Source: Symsagittifera roscoffensis (taxonomy: Eukaryota > Xenacoelomorpha > Acoela > Convolutidae). From it: a stretch of 64,000 nt of DNA. The stretch lies in assembly GCF_963678635.1 (NCBI RefSeq), contig NC_087066.1, positions 50,713,581-50,777,580 of the forward strand, in the 5' to 3' direction. A model generated the notes under the pieces. That model saw nothing but the letters and a program-made list of their open reading frames with translations. It was not told the origin of the DNA and made no database searches. Below are positions 1-9,767 of this stretch, piece after piece (position 1 is the stretch's first letter; each line of letters starts with the position of its first letter). Position numbers and translations under genes: made by a program.

Positions 1-182
1 TTGCCCGGGATATTCTCAAAGATAAGAGCGCGGACTCAGAAACCATCACAAGGACGACGCAAGGCGAAGGCACGCAGAGAGGAAACAACGACTGACGTCT
101 CTCTACCATCGGCTGAAAGGGCGCGGATTGGGTAAGTGAATCTACTGTGTGAATTATCCTGCTGAGAGCCGCGTGAGTTTAA

Positions 183-2816
183 GTGCTCGTGGCCTGCAGG
201 ATAATGACCGCCGTAGTTTTGCCCCCACCGATGCTGAGATGGATACTCAGGAAAAAACAAACTTGGAAGTTAGTTTTGAATTACCTGAAGTATTCAAATA
301 AATTAAACAACAATTTCCATCGATTGAAGTTTTTACGGAAATGTCAAAGCAATGACATAATACCAGATTTTTTGAGATTTCGGGTGCCAGAAAATGGGGT
401 TTTTACGGACCAAGCGGTGCATAGCTTTCAATTAAAATTCCTAAGAACAGAGATAAATCAGGCAAGGTCAGAAGAGAAGAAGATAGACGATGATCTAGCT
501 AAGGCAAGAGAGGTAGTGCGGAGAGGGATAGATGAACAATGGTGGCCCTCAATAGCATTTTATCTAAAGCTCCAGGCTAGAATTGCTATCCATGACATCA
601 AGGATAGACATGAAAAGAAGTTAAAAAAGCTAGCAGAGCGGCAGGACAGACCGTTAATGAAAGTGAATGACAAATCGGTCAGAGCACTAGATGGCATTGA
701 GCTACCCAAGTGGGTTCATGAAGTGTTAGGTTTTGGCCCAAAGCACCCGGTGAGGGATCGTTTCAATGAACTTCACTTTCTTGCGGACATTGATAATTTT
801 TTATCTGAGCTTAAATCGCAAAAGGTAGCAGGTGAAAAATTATGTGAAATTGAAGCTGCTGCAAAATCATACGCTAAACGTGTGCGGCAAACACCGTCGG
901 ATAGCGGGATTGAGAAAGCCAGGAAGTATTTGAAGGACAATGGTCTCTTGGCAGTCCCATGCGATAAAGGTGTTGGCTTCTGTGTAATGAAGAAAACGAC
1001 ATATGAGGCTAAACTAACTGAGCTGCTGCAATCGGAACAATTTAGCGAAAAACCAGGTTTAACTGATAGTGTTGTTATGAAAATTGAGAAAGACATCAAC
1101 AAAGAACTGTTGGCCATGAAAAAGAAAGATGAGATCGATGAGGCACTGTATAGTAGGCTTAGGTCCACGGGAGGGCAGCCAGCTCGATTATATGGATTGG
1201 CTAAAGTACATAAGAAAGGAACCCCTCTCCGTCCCGTACTGTCACTGCCAGGGAGCTCATATGAACATCTAAATAAAACTTTGGCCAAATTTTTTGACAA
1301 CATTGAGGGGGCAAACATTGAGACAAACACACAAATGGCTCGGGAGATCATAGAGAACATAGATCTAGACTATAATGAGAGTATTATCTCCCTGGATGTC
1401 AAAATTTTGTACACTAATGTCCCACTAAAGGAGGCAATAGATATAGCACTGAGGAAACTGTACGAACAAACTAGTCCTCCTAAACTGGCACGCGGAACTA
1501 TGAAGAAATTGTTGAACATGGCTCTAAGTAAGGTGCACTTCAAAAGCAATGGTTTATGGTACGTACAAAAGGATGGGTTGGCAATGGGTGCATCCCTTGC
1601 TGTCATTCTTGCCAATTTATGGCTAAAGGAGTACGAATATGCATTAATGAAGGAAGTACCTGCGTTGACACAGCTAAATGAAAACCGGAATGGCCTATGC
1701 CCTGATTGCGAGCGGAGGGTAACATACAGAAGTAAGGGGATCGAATGCGAAGCTTGTTTAAATTGGTACCATTTAAAATGTAGTAATGTATCCGACAAAG
1801 AATATGAGCAAATCTCAGAAATGGTTTGGTATTGTAAGAGATGTAAAGAGCAGCGAGATCAAGAAAAACCAACAGAAAGTGTCAAAGCGTTCCTAAGATA
1901 TGTAGATGATATAGTGAGGACGGTAAAGGGGGATCCAGATACAGTGTTAAAAGCAGCTAATGAGCTCCACCCCAACTTACAATTCACTATCGAAAATCCG
2001 GATTCGAACGGAGACTTAGCCTTTCTAGATTTGAACATTTATGTGGACTCACGAAAAAAGGTAACATGTGGATGGTGTCAAAAACCAACGGATACTGGGA
2101 CTATCCTTAACTTCAGAAGCTGCGCTCCATTGCAATATAAACGCAATGTAGTTGAGGGTACTGTTCATCGGATTTTTAGAAGTACATCAACTTGGGAAAA
2201 CTTTGACAAGGCAATGAAGATTAATAAAGAACAATGGGTGGATAATCAATACCCTGAAAAATGGTCAGATGGTGTCGTATTAAGAACGTTGAATAAGATC
2301 ATCGACCGAAAAACTGACACACGAACAACGGTAACATCAGTCAAGGAAGATCCTTTAAAGGTCAGTGCACCCATTATAACATTACAATACCGGGGTAATG
2401 CATCGGAGTGGTTTGCTTCCAAACTGCGTCAAAACGCCGGAGCCCAAGTGATATTTACTACGAGAAAGCTCAAGACTTGCCTACCGTCCCTTAAATCTCC
2501 CTTTGCGAAAGATTTGAAATCCAGAGTGGTCTACAAGCTCACATGTAGTGGATGTAATTCCACCTATGTTAGACAAACGGTCCGGCATTTGACCACGCGG
2601 ATTGAAGAGCATCACAAGGAAGATTCGCCAGTAGGGCAACATTTGAGAGAATGTGACAGGGATGGTAAGAGCGCTGAGCTTAAGTCTGAGATTATAGATC
2701 AATCAAGTAACATACAGAAACTCCTCACTCTGGAGGCCTTACATATTTGGAAAGAACGCCCCAGAATTAACACGCGCGAGGAGTTCAGGAGCAGGGAGCT
2801 GACATTAAAATTATAG
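183..2816 (+). CDS. Penelope-like retroelement protein: RT with inserted PHD finger, plus GIY-YIG endonuclease
   Basis: This uninterrupted 877-codon ORF encodes the replication protein of a Penelope-like element, which in this family performs target-primed reverse transcription. Seen in order: a basic, coiled N-terminus; RT entry motifs around residues 245-385 (VPCDKGVGF, LYGLAKVHKKGTPLRP); motif A SLDVKILYTNVP; motif B DGLAMGASLAVILA at about 464-477; a C4HC3 PHD finger at about 506-554 (CPDC, ECEAC, WYHLKC, WYCKRC); motif C YVDD at 573-576; motif D and thumb (FLDLNIYVDS, QKPTDTG); and a C-terminal GIY-YIG domain (VVYKLTC, STYVRQT, TTRIEEHH, then EALHIWKERPRINTR). The GIY-YIG G is replaced by R at residue 797, in YVRQT, which may weaken cleavage; the R and E/N landmarks remain. 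The first ATG of the open frame was used, but the true N-terminus could lie upstream. The lack of any stop suggests recent activity or purifying selection. Confidence 0.93.
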   Translation: MLVACRIMTAVVLPPPMLRWILRKKQTWKLVLNYLKYSNKLNNNFHRLKFLRKCQSNDIIPDFLRFRVPENGVFTDQAVHSFQLKFLRTEINQARSEEKKIDDDLAKAREVVRRGIDEQWWPSIAFYLKLQARIAIHDIKDRHEKKLKKLAERQDRPLMKVNDKSVRALDGIELPKWVHEVLGFGPKHPVRDRFNELHFLADIDNFLSELKSQKVAGEKLCEIEAAAKSYAKRVRQTPSDSGIEKARKYLKDNGLLAVPCDKGVGFCVMKKTTYEAKLTELLQSEQFSEKPGLTDSVVMKIEKDINKELLAMKKKDEIDEALYSRLRSTGGQPARLYGLAKVHKKGTPLRPVLSLPGSSYEHLNKTLAKFFDNIEGANIETNTQMAREIIENIDLDYNESIISLDVKILYTNVPLKEAIDIALRKLYEQTSPPKLARGTMKKLLNMALSKVHFKSNGLWYVQKDGLAMGASLAVILANLWLKEYEYALMKEVPALTQLNENRNGLCPDCERRVTYRSKGIECEACLNWYHLKCSNVSDKEYEQISEMVWYCKRCKEQRDQEKPTESVKAFLRYVDDIVRTVKGDPDTVLKAANELHPNLQFTIENPDSNGDLAFLDLNIYVDSRKKVTCGWCQKPTDTGTILNFRSCAPLQYKRNVVEGTVHRIFRSTSTWENFDKAMKINKEQWVDNQYPEKWSDGVVLRTLNKIIDRKTDTRTTVTSVKEDPLKVSAPIITLQYRGNASEWFASKLRQNAGAQVIFTTRKLKTCLPSLKSPFAKDLKSRVVYKLTCSGCNSTYVRQTVRHLTTRIEEHHKEDSPVGQHLRECDRDGKSAELKSEIIDQSSNIQKLLTLEALHIWKERPRINTREEFRSRELTLKL

Positions 2817-2818
2817 TA

Positions 2819-2877
2819 CATGTTTAAACATGACTAAAAATTGCAATTTTTGAAAAAATAAACTGACATGTCAGTTT
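2819..2877. repeat. Cluster of three perfect palindromes after the Penelope ORF
   Basis: Three consecutive perfect palindromes lie within 60 bases of the stop codon: CATGTTTAAACATG (2819-2832), AAAAATTGCAATTTTT (2836-2851) and AAACTGACATGTCAGTTT (2860-2877). They could form 3'-UTR RNA hairpins used in template recognition or 3'-end formation, or be cruciform DNA at the insertion site. The function is inferred; the palindromes themselves are exact. Confidence 0.85.
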
Positions 2878-2879
2878 GG

Positions 2880-4070
2880 ATAAAACATCAAATCGAAAAA
2901 TTATGACTCAAGTAACAGAAAAGTATGGAAATTGTCATAATCGATGAAATAATGATTACGTAATAACAGATGTAAGAATGTGATTGGTTAAAAATTTCTA
3001 ACATGTTCTTTTTGAATTTCATACATGATCTTTGATCATTTTATTGTAAATAAAAAATTTTATATCCTGACGATGCACAAAATGTGCGAAAAAGTTTGAA
3101 TTAACAATTTTAAAAAATTCTTATCATACTTAATTCTCGAGTTGCTCATTAATTTAGTTACCTCTAATTCCCGAGTGTGCCGACATGTGAGTTCTCAATT
3201 TAGTTTTCTTGAGTGTGTTTTATGATTGTTATATTTGGATAAGGCGTCTTTTAGGTTGATCCATCTGAAATGGATCAAAGTTTCACTGTCTAATAAAAAG
3301 TAACTCTGCAGATTGTTCCGACCCTGTTTTTAATGGCGTTCAGGTATTTTGGGTATTTTGAGACCTAAGTATAGGGACGTTCTTATTTTCTAGAGTGGGG
3401 GGTACTTTGGTAGTGGCCTTTAAGCTGTAACGGGTTTTTAGTCTCATGTCGCAAGCGAACCGAATTGGCTCCGACCGTTTTGAGTTGGAAAAACACAAGA
3501 GATAGTGTCCCTGACTCTTGAGCCAATGGTTATAGGGCCTATTCTTCTTAGGCCTCATATGTGACCGAAGTAGGCGACTGTTACATAGTGTTTTTATGGC
3601 GCTCCAGGGTGTTTTTACGACATCATGACTACGGAGTCGAACCCACTTGACGCAGCTCCGGGCTACAAGCCCATTCTAGAGTAACTGTGGTACGGTTCAG
3701 CGGGAACGTGTAAACCTTCCGGTTGTACCGTGATAGCTTTTTAGGCAAACTCGAGAAAACTTCCTGGTACGCTCTCCGAACGAGGCTTAGCTAACCGAGT
3801 AAAGGGGGGTAACCAGGGGGGACAAAAAAAAACGAACAAAAGAAACAAAGCGAAACAAAAACCGAAAAACAACAGAAAAAGGAACAAAAACTATAAAACA
3901 AAGAATGACAGTGACTTTGACACCAAATTAATTGGATCAAACCTTTATATCAATGAAATAGTATACCCATACTGTTTTTTGTATATAAGACCGATCGTTT
4001 TGATCATTTCAGCAATCTGAAAAGGTGCCCGAGTGTGGGGCGTTGTGAAGGGTTTTCAGATAGCTTGCAA
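2880..4070. other. Intergenic, no gene seen
   Basis: AT-rich DNA followed by mixed sequence. It includes an A-rich, pyrimidine-poor tract at about 3826-3905 and no ORF with recognisable content. Apart from the hammerhead-like motif near 3067, nothing could be assigned. Confidence 0.6.
3060..3095 (+). ncRNA. Hammerhead-ribozyme-like core (weak candidate)
   Basis: CTGACGA (3067-3073) is followed by a hairpin GCACA-AAA-TGTGC and then GAAA (3088-3091), which is the order of a hammerhead core around stem II. Hammerhead motifs are known from Penelope-like elements. Against it, T3074 is left unpaired between the core and stem II, and I could not build convincing stems I and III. Treat it as a motif resemblance only. 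Confidence 0.2.
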
Positions 4071-4073
4071 CTT

Positions 4074-4349
4074 AGCTGGACCATTAGGAGACTTGACTGG
4101 AACAGGTGGCCAGTCGAGTGGGAGAGTGGTCCACAGGGACTCAGCTGGACCATTAGGAGACTTGACTGGAACAGGTGGCCAGCCGAGTGGGAGAGTGGTT
4201 CACAGGGACTTAGCTGGACCATTAGGAGACTTGACTGGAACAGGTGACCAGTCGAGTGGGAAAGTGGTTCACAGGGACTTAGCTGGACCATTAGGAGACT
4301 TGACTGGAACAGGTGACCAGCCAAGTGGGAAAGTGGTGCTGGTGATCAG
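4074..4349 (+). repeat. 69-bp minisatellite, 4 copies
   Basis: The 69-bp unit beginning AGCTGGACCATTAGGAGACT starts at about 4074, 4143, 4212 and 4281. Copies differ by a few substitutions (GGTGGCCAG versus GGTGACCAG, GGGAGAG versus GGGAAAG). Because 69 is a multiple of 3, spurious ORFs run through it on both strands. The last copy degenerates after about 4340. Confidence 0.93.
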
Positions 4350-4459
4350 CCGCAGGACAAGTCAAGGAAACAACCAGCACGAGCAGAGCAACAAGAGAGG
4401 ACGGGGGCGTTCTCAAGTTGGTCAAACGGGTATCGTTAAAATTCACATTACATTATAGA

Positions 4460-5112
4460 AAATAAGTTTAAAATTGGATAAGCGGAACCCCATTGATTTG
4501 AGGAAGTTTTTACTCAAGCAGGCCTGGAAACAGGTCTACGGTTTTCTCTCGAGAGGTTTAGCACCCGGCGCTTAAGGGAATTTTCGGCTTAAGAGGGGGG
4601 CTAAAGAGGGGGGAGGTTAGAAGGGGGGCTGGTTAGGTTAGAGGTTGGTGGTTGTAAAGTGTAAAAAGGGGGGACACATTAGACTAACTAATTGATCGGC
4701 ATCGTCGATTTAGTTGCATTAGATTCTTACACGCATCGGTTATAAGAAGCGGATATCCAAATTTAATATCGAATTAAGGTAGGTACCCTGGTCGGATCGG
4801 GAGGGGGGAACGTACATAGACAGTTTTTGTGATACCCCATAAGATTGCTAGCAGGGGGGACGAGAACGCGTGGCAATCAGGTATCAGACAATTTTGTTTA
4901 CTGTTGTTCAGACAAAGGGTTGACACAAGCCACCTTTGAATTTTAGGTGGGTACATTTTTTTCTCTTTCTCTTTTTTCGCTTTTATCGATATTCATTATT
5001 TTTCCCTGTGTTAAATTTTGACGCTTTATGGAGAAGAAAGTTTTAATTGGTTTTGGACAAACAAGTGATCACAAGACATCTAGAACAGGTTGGGTTTCAA
5101 CTTGCATCACAA
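4460..5112. other. Intergenic, no gene seen
   Basis: Contains G-runs (for example gggggg around 4590-4625) and AT-rich DNA leading into the first satellite head. No coding or RNA feature could be supported. Confidence 0.55.
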
Positions 5113-6712
5113 TATTAAATGGAAATAAATACAAGGGGGTTGGTGATTTTAACTTTTGGCCAGTATGGTTTGGTGTTTTTTGGGCAAATTTTAACTAGAG
5201 CTCGAGGGGTGGTACAAGGTACAGTGGTTCGAGGCAGTCTTGGGACAGGCAGTCTTGGGACAGCAGGCAGTCTTGGGACAGACAGTCTTGGGACATGCAG
5301 TCTTGGGACAAGCAGTCTTGGGACAGGCAGTCTTGGGACAGGCAGTCTTGGGACAGGTAGTCTTGGGACAGGTAATCTTGGGACAGGCAGTCTTGGGACA
5401 GGCAGTCTTGGGACAGGCAGTCTTGGGACAGGCAGTCTTGGGACAGTCAGTCTCGGGACAGGTAGTCTTGGGACAGGCAGTCTTGGGACAGGCAGTCTTG
5501 GGACAGGCAGTCTTGGGACAGGTAGTCTTGGGACAGGCAGTCTTGGGACATGCAGTCTTGGGACAGGCAGTCTTGGGACAGGCAGTCTTGGGACAGGTAG
5601 TCTTGGGACAGGTAGTCTTGGGACAGGCAGTCTTGGGACAGGCAGTCTTGGGACAGGCAGTCTTGGGACAGGAAGTCTTGGGACAGGCAGTCTCGGGACA
5701 GACAGTCTTGGGACAGGCAGTCTTGGGACAGGCAGTCTTGGGACAGGCAGTCTCGGGACAGGCAGTCTCGGGACAGGCAGTCTTGGGACAGTAAGTCTTG
5801 GGACAGGCAGTCTTGGGACAGGCAGTCTTGGGACAGGCAGTCTTGGGACAGGCAGTCTTGGGACAGGCAGTCTTGGGACAGGCACTCTTGGGACAGGCAG
5901 TCTTGGGACAGGCAGTCTTGGGACAGGCAGTCTTGAGACAGGCAGTCTTGGGACAGGCAGTCTTGGGACCGGCATTCTTGGGACAGGCAGTCTTGGGACA
6001 GGCAGTCTTGGGACAGGTAGCCTTGGGACAGGCAGTCTTGGGACAGGCAGTCTTGGGACAGGTAGTCTTGGGACAGGCAGTCTTGGGACAGGCAGTCTTG
6101 GGACATGCAGTCTTGGGACAGGCAGTCTTGGGACAGGCAGTCTTGGGACAGGCAGTCTTGGGACAGGCAGTCTTGGGACAGGCAGTCTTGGGACAGGCAG
6201 TCTTGGGACAGGCAGTCTTGGGACAGGCAGCCTTGGGACAGGCAGTCTTGGGACGGGCAGTTTTGGGACAGGTAGTCTTGGGGCAGGCAGTCTTGGGCAG
6301 GCAGTCTTGGGACAGGCAGTCTTGGGACAGGCAGTCTTGGGACAGGCAGTCTTGGGACAGGACCAGAAAGCCTTGGGACAGGACCAGAAAGCCTTGGAAC
6401 AGGACCAGAAGGTCCTGGGACAGGACCAGAAAGTCTTAGGACAGTACATAGAAGTGTTGGGACAGTACATAGAAGTGATGGGACAGTACATAGAAGTGTT
6501 GGGACAGCACATAGAAGTGTTGGGACAGTACGAAGAAGTGGTGTGACGGTACCAAAGGGTCTTAAGACAGGTCGAAATAACTGAATCAAAAGCAATAGGA
6601 CTAGTCGGAACGTTAAATCACGATAGACCGGATTCTGTTGGGATCACGAATAAGTAAAATTTTAATAAATCTTATAGGGAAAAGGAACGTTGTTATAGGA
6701 ACGTTGTTATAG
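5113..6712 (+). repeat. Satellite higher-order unit 1
   Basis: Shortest unit. The head is at 5113-5230, the 15-mer array at about 5231-6358, the GACCAGAAAG 21-mers at about 6360-6440, the TACATAGAAG 21-mers at about 6443-6545, and the tail to about 6712. Its distal half is nearly identical to the distal half of unit 2, shifted by 3055 bases. An ORF in the GSLGT frame opens in the head at 5119 and closes in the tail at 6546. Confidence 0.88.
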
Positions 6713-9700
6713 GGAATAAATACAAGGGGTTGGTGATTTTAACTTTTGTCCAGTAACGTTTGGTGTTTTTGGGCGAATTTTAACGAGAGCTCGAGTGGTG
6801 GTACAAGGTACAGTGGTTCGAGGCAGTCTTGGGACAGGCAGTCTTGGGACAGACAGTCTTGGGACAGGCAGTCTAGGGACAGGCAGTCTTGGGACAGGCA
6901 GTCTTGGGACAGGCAGTCTTGGGACAGGCAGTCTTGGGACAGGCAGTCTTGGGACAGGCAGTCTTGGGACAGACAGTCTTGGGACAGACAGTCTTGGGAC
7001 AGGCAGTCTTGGGACAGACAGTCTTAGGACAGGCAGTCTAGGGACAGGCAGTCTTCGGACAGGCAGTCTTGGGACAGGCAGTCTTGGGACAGGCAGTCTT
7101 GGGACAGGCAGTCTTGGGACAGGCAGTCTTGGGACAGGCAGTCTTGGGACAGGCAGTCTTGGGACAGGCAGTCTTGGGACAGACAGTCTTGGGACAGGCA
7201 GTCTAGGGACAGGCAGTCTTCGGACAGGCAGTCTTGGGACAGGCAGTCTTGGGACAGGCAGTCTTGGGACAGGCAGTCTTGGGACAGGCAGTCTTGGGAC
7301 ATGCAGTCTTGGGACAGGCAGTCATGGGACAGGTAGTCTTGAGACAGGCAGTCTTGGGACAGGCAGTCTTGGGACAGGCAGTCTTGGGACAGGCAGTCTT
7401 GGGACAGACAGTCTTGGGACAGACAGTCTTGGGACAGGCAGTCTTGGGAAAGACAGTCTTGGGACAGGCAGTCTAGGGACAGGCAGTCTTCGGACAGGCA
7501 GTCTTGGGACAGGCAGTCTTGGGACAGGCAGTCTTGGGACAGGCAGTCTTGGGACAGGCAGTCTTGAGACAGGCAGTCTTGGGACAGGCAGTCTTGGGAC
7601 AGGCAGTCTTGGGACAGGCAGTCTAGGGACAGGCAGTCTTCGGACAGGCAGTCTTGGGACAGGCAGTCTTGGGACAGGCAGTCTTGGGACAGGCAGTCTT
7701 GGGACAGGCAGTCTCGGGACAGGTAGTCTTGGGACAGGTAGTCTTGGGACAGGTAGTCTTGGGACAGGCAGTCTTGGGACAGGCAGTCTAGGGACAGGCA
7801 GTCTTGGGACAGGCAGTCTTGGGACAGGCAGTCTTGGGACAGGCAGTCTTGGGACAGGCAGTCTTGGGACAGGCAGTCTTGGGACAGGTAGTCTTGGGAC
7901 AGGTAGTCTTGGGACAGGCAGTCTTGGGACAGGCAGTCTTGGGACATGCAGTCTTGGGACAGGCAGTCTTGGGACAGGCAGTCTTGGGACAGGTAGTCTT
8001 GGGACAGGTAGTCTTGGGACAGGCAGTCTTGGGACAGGCAGTCTTGGGACATGCAGTCTTGGGACAGGCAGTCTTGGGACAGGTAGTCTTGAGACAAGCA
8101 GTCTTGGGACATGCAGTCTTGGGACAGGCAGTCTTGGGACAGGTAGTCTTGAGACAGGTAGTCTTGGGACAGGCAGTCTTGGGACAGGCAGTCTTGGGAC
8201 AGGCAGTCTTGGGACAGGTAATCTTGGGACAGGCAGTCTTGGGACAGGCAGTCTTGGGACAGGCAGTATTGGGACAGGCAGTCTTGGGACAGGCAGTCTC
8301 GGGACAGGTAGTCTTGGGACAGGCAGTCTTGGGACAGGCAGTCTTGGGACAGGCAGTCTTGGGACAGGCAGTCTTGGGACAGACAGTCTTGGGACAGACA
8401 GTCTTGGGACAGGCAGTCTTGGGACAGACAGTCTTGGGACAGGCAGTCTAGGGACAGGCAGTCTTCGGACAGGCAGTCTTGGGACAGGCAGTCTTGGGAC
8501 AGGCAGTCTTGGGACAGGCAGTCTTGGACAGGCAGTCTTGAGACAGGCAGTCTTGGGACAGGCAGTCTTGGGACAGGCAGTCTTGGGACAGGCAGTCTAG
8601 GGACAGGCAGTCTTCGGACAGGCAGTCTTGGGACAGGCAGTCTTGGGACAGGCAGTCTTGGGACAGGCAGTCTTGGGACAGGCAGTCTCGGGACAGGTAG
8701 TCTTGGGACAGGTAGTCTTGGGACAGGTAGTCTTGGGACAGGCAGTCTTGGGACAGGCAGTCTAGGGATAGGCAGTCTTGGGACAGGCAGTCTTGGGACA
8801 GGCAGTCTTGGGACAGGCAGTCTTGGGACAGGCAGTCTTGGGACAGGCAGTCTTGGGACAGGTAGTCTTGGGACAGGTAGTCTTGGGACAGGCAGTCTTG
8901 GGACAGGCAGTCTTGGGACATGCAGTCTTGGGACAGGCAGTCTTGGGACAGGCAGTCTTGGGACAGGTAGTCTTGGGACAGGTAGTCTTGGGACAGGCAG
9001 TCTTGGGACAGGCAGTCTTGGGACATGCAGTCTTGGGACAGGCAGTCTTGGGACAGGTAGTCTTGAGACAAGCAGTCTTGGGACATGCAGTCTTGGGACA
9101 GGCAGTCTTGGGACAGGTAGTCTTGGGACAGGCAGTCTTGGGACAGGCAGTCTTGGGACATGCAGTCTTGGGACAGGCAGTCTTGGGACAGGCAGTCTTG
9201 GGACAGGCAGTCTTGGGACAGGCAGTCTTGGGACAGGCAGTCTTGGGACAGGCAGTCTTGGGACAGGCAGTCTTGGGACAGGCAGCCTTGGGACAGGCAG
9301 TCTTGGGACGGGCAGTTTTGGGACAGGTAGTCTTGGGGCAGGCAGTCTTGGGCAGGCAGTCTTGGGACAGGCAGTCTTGGGACAGGCAGTCTTGGGACAG
9401 GCAGTCTTGGGACAGGACCAGAAAGCCTTGGGACAGGACCAGAAAGCCTTGGAACAGGACCAGAAGGTCCTGGGACAGGACCAGAAAGTCTTAGGACAGT
9501 ACATAGAAGTGTTGGGACAGTACATAGAAGTGATGGGACAGTACATAGAAGTGTTGGGACAGCACATAGAAGTGTTGGGACAGTACGAAGAAGTGGTGTG
9601 ACGGTACCAAAGGGTCTTAAGACAGGTCGAAATAACTGAATCAAAAGCAATAGGACTAGTCGGAACGTTAAATCACGATAGACCGGATTCTGTTGGGATC

Positions 9701-9767
9701 ACGAATAAGTAAAATTTTAATAAATCTTATAGGGAAAAGGAACGTTGTTATAGGAACGTTGTTATAG
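6713..9767 (+). repeat. Satellite higher-order unit 2
   Basis: The head is at 6713-6822, the 15-mer array at about 6823-9412, then the 21-mers and a tail ending near 9767. The array contains marker variants (GTCTAGGG, GTCTTCGG, GACATGCAG, GAGACAAGC) in an order that recurs in unit 3, so long blocks were copied rather than single 15-mers. Confidence 0.88.

Larger units (their letters stand above)
1..2900 (+). mobile_element. Penelope-like element, left part possibly cut by the window edge
   Basis: The extent is set by the 877-codon ORF, about 180 bases of leader and the short palindromic 3' tail. No terminal repeat (pLTR) can be matched between the left edge and the 3' flank, so the element ends are not defined. 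The leader from 1 to 182 shows no clear motif. Confidence 0.7.

Noticed and set aside
773-1798. Minus-strand ORFs inside the Penelope gene
   Set aside because: Antisense shadows of the 877-codon ORF without recognisable content.
183-2816. Telomerase gene
   Set aside because: The RT is of Penelope type with a GIY-YIG domain and lacks telomerase-specific motifs.
3826-3905. Poly(A) tail of a retroelement
   Set aside because: A-rich but interspersed with C and G in a run of ACAAA-type words; no element end adjoins it.
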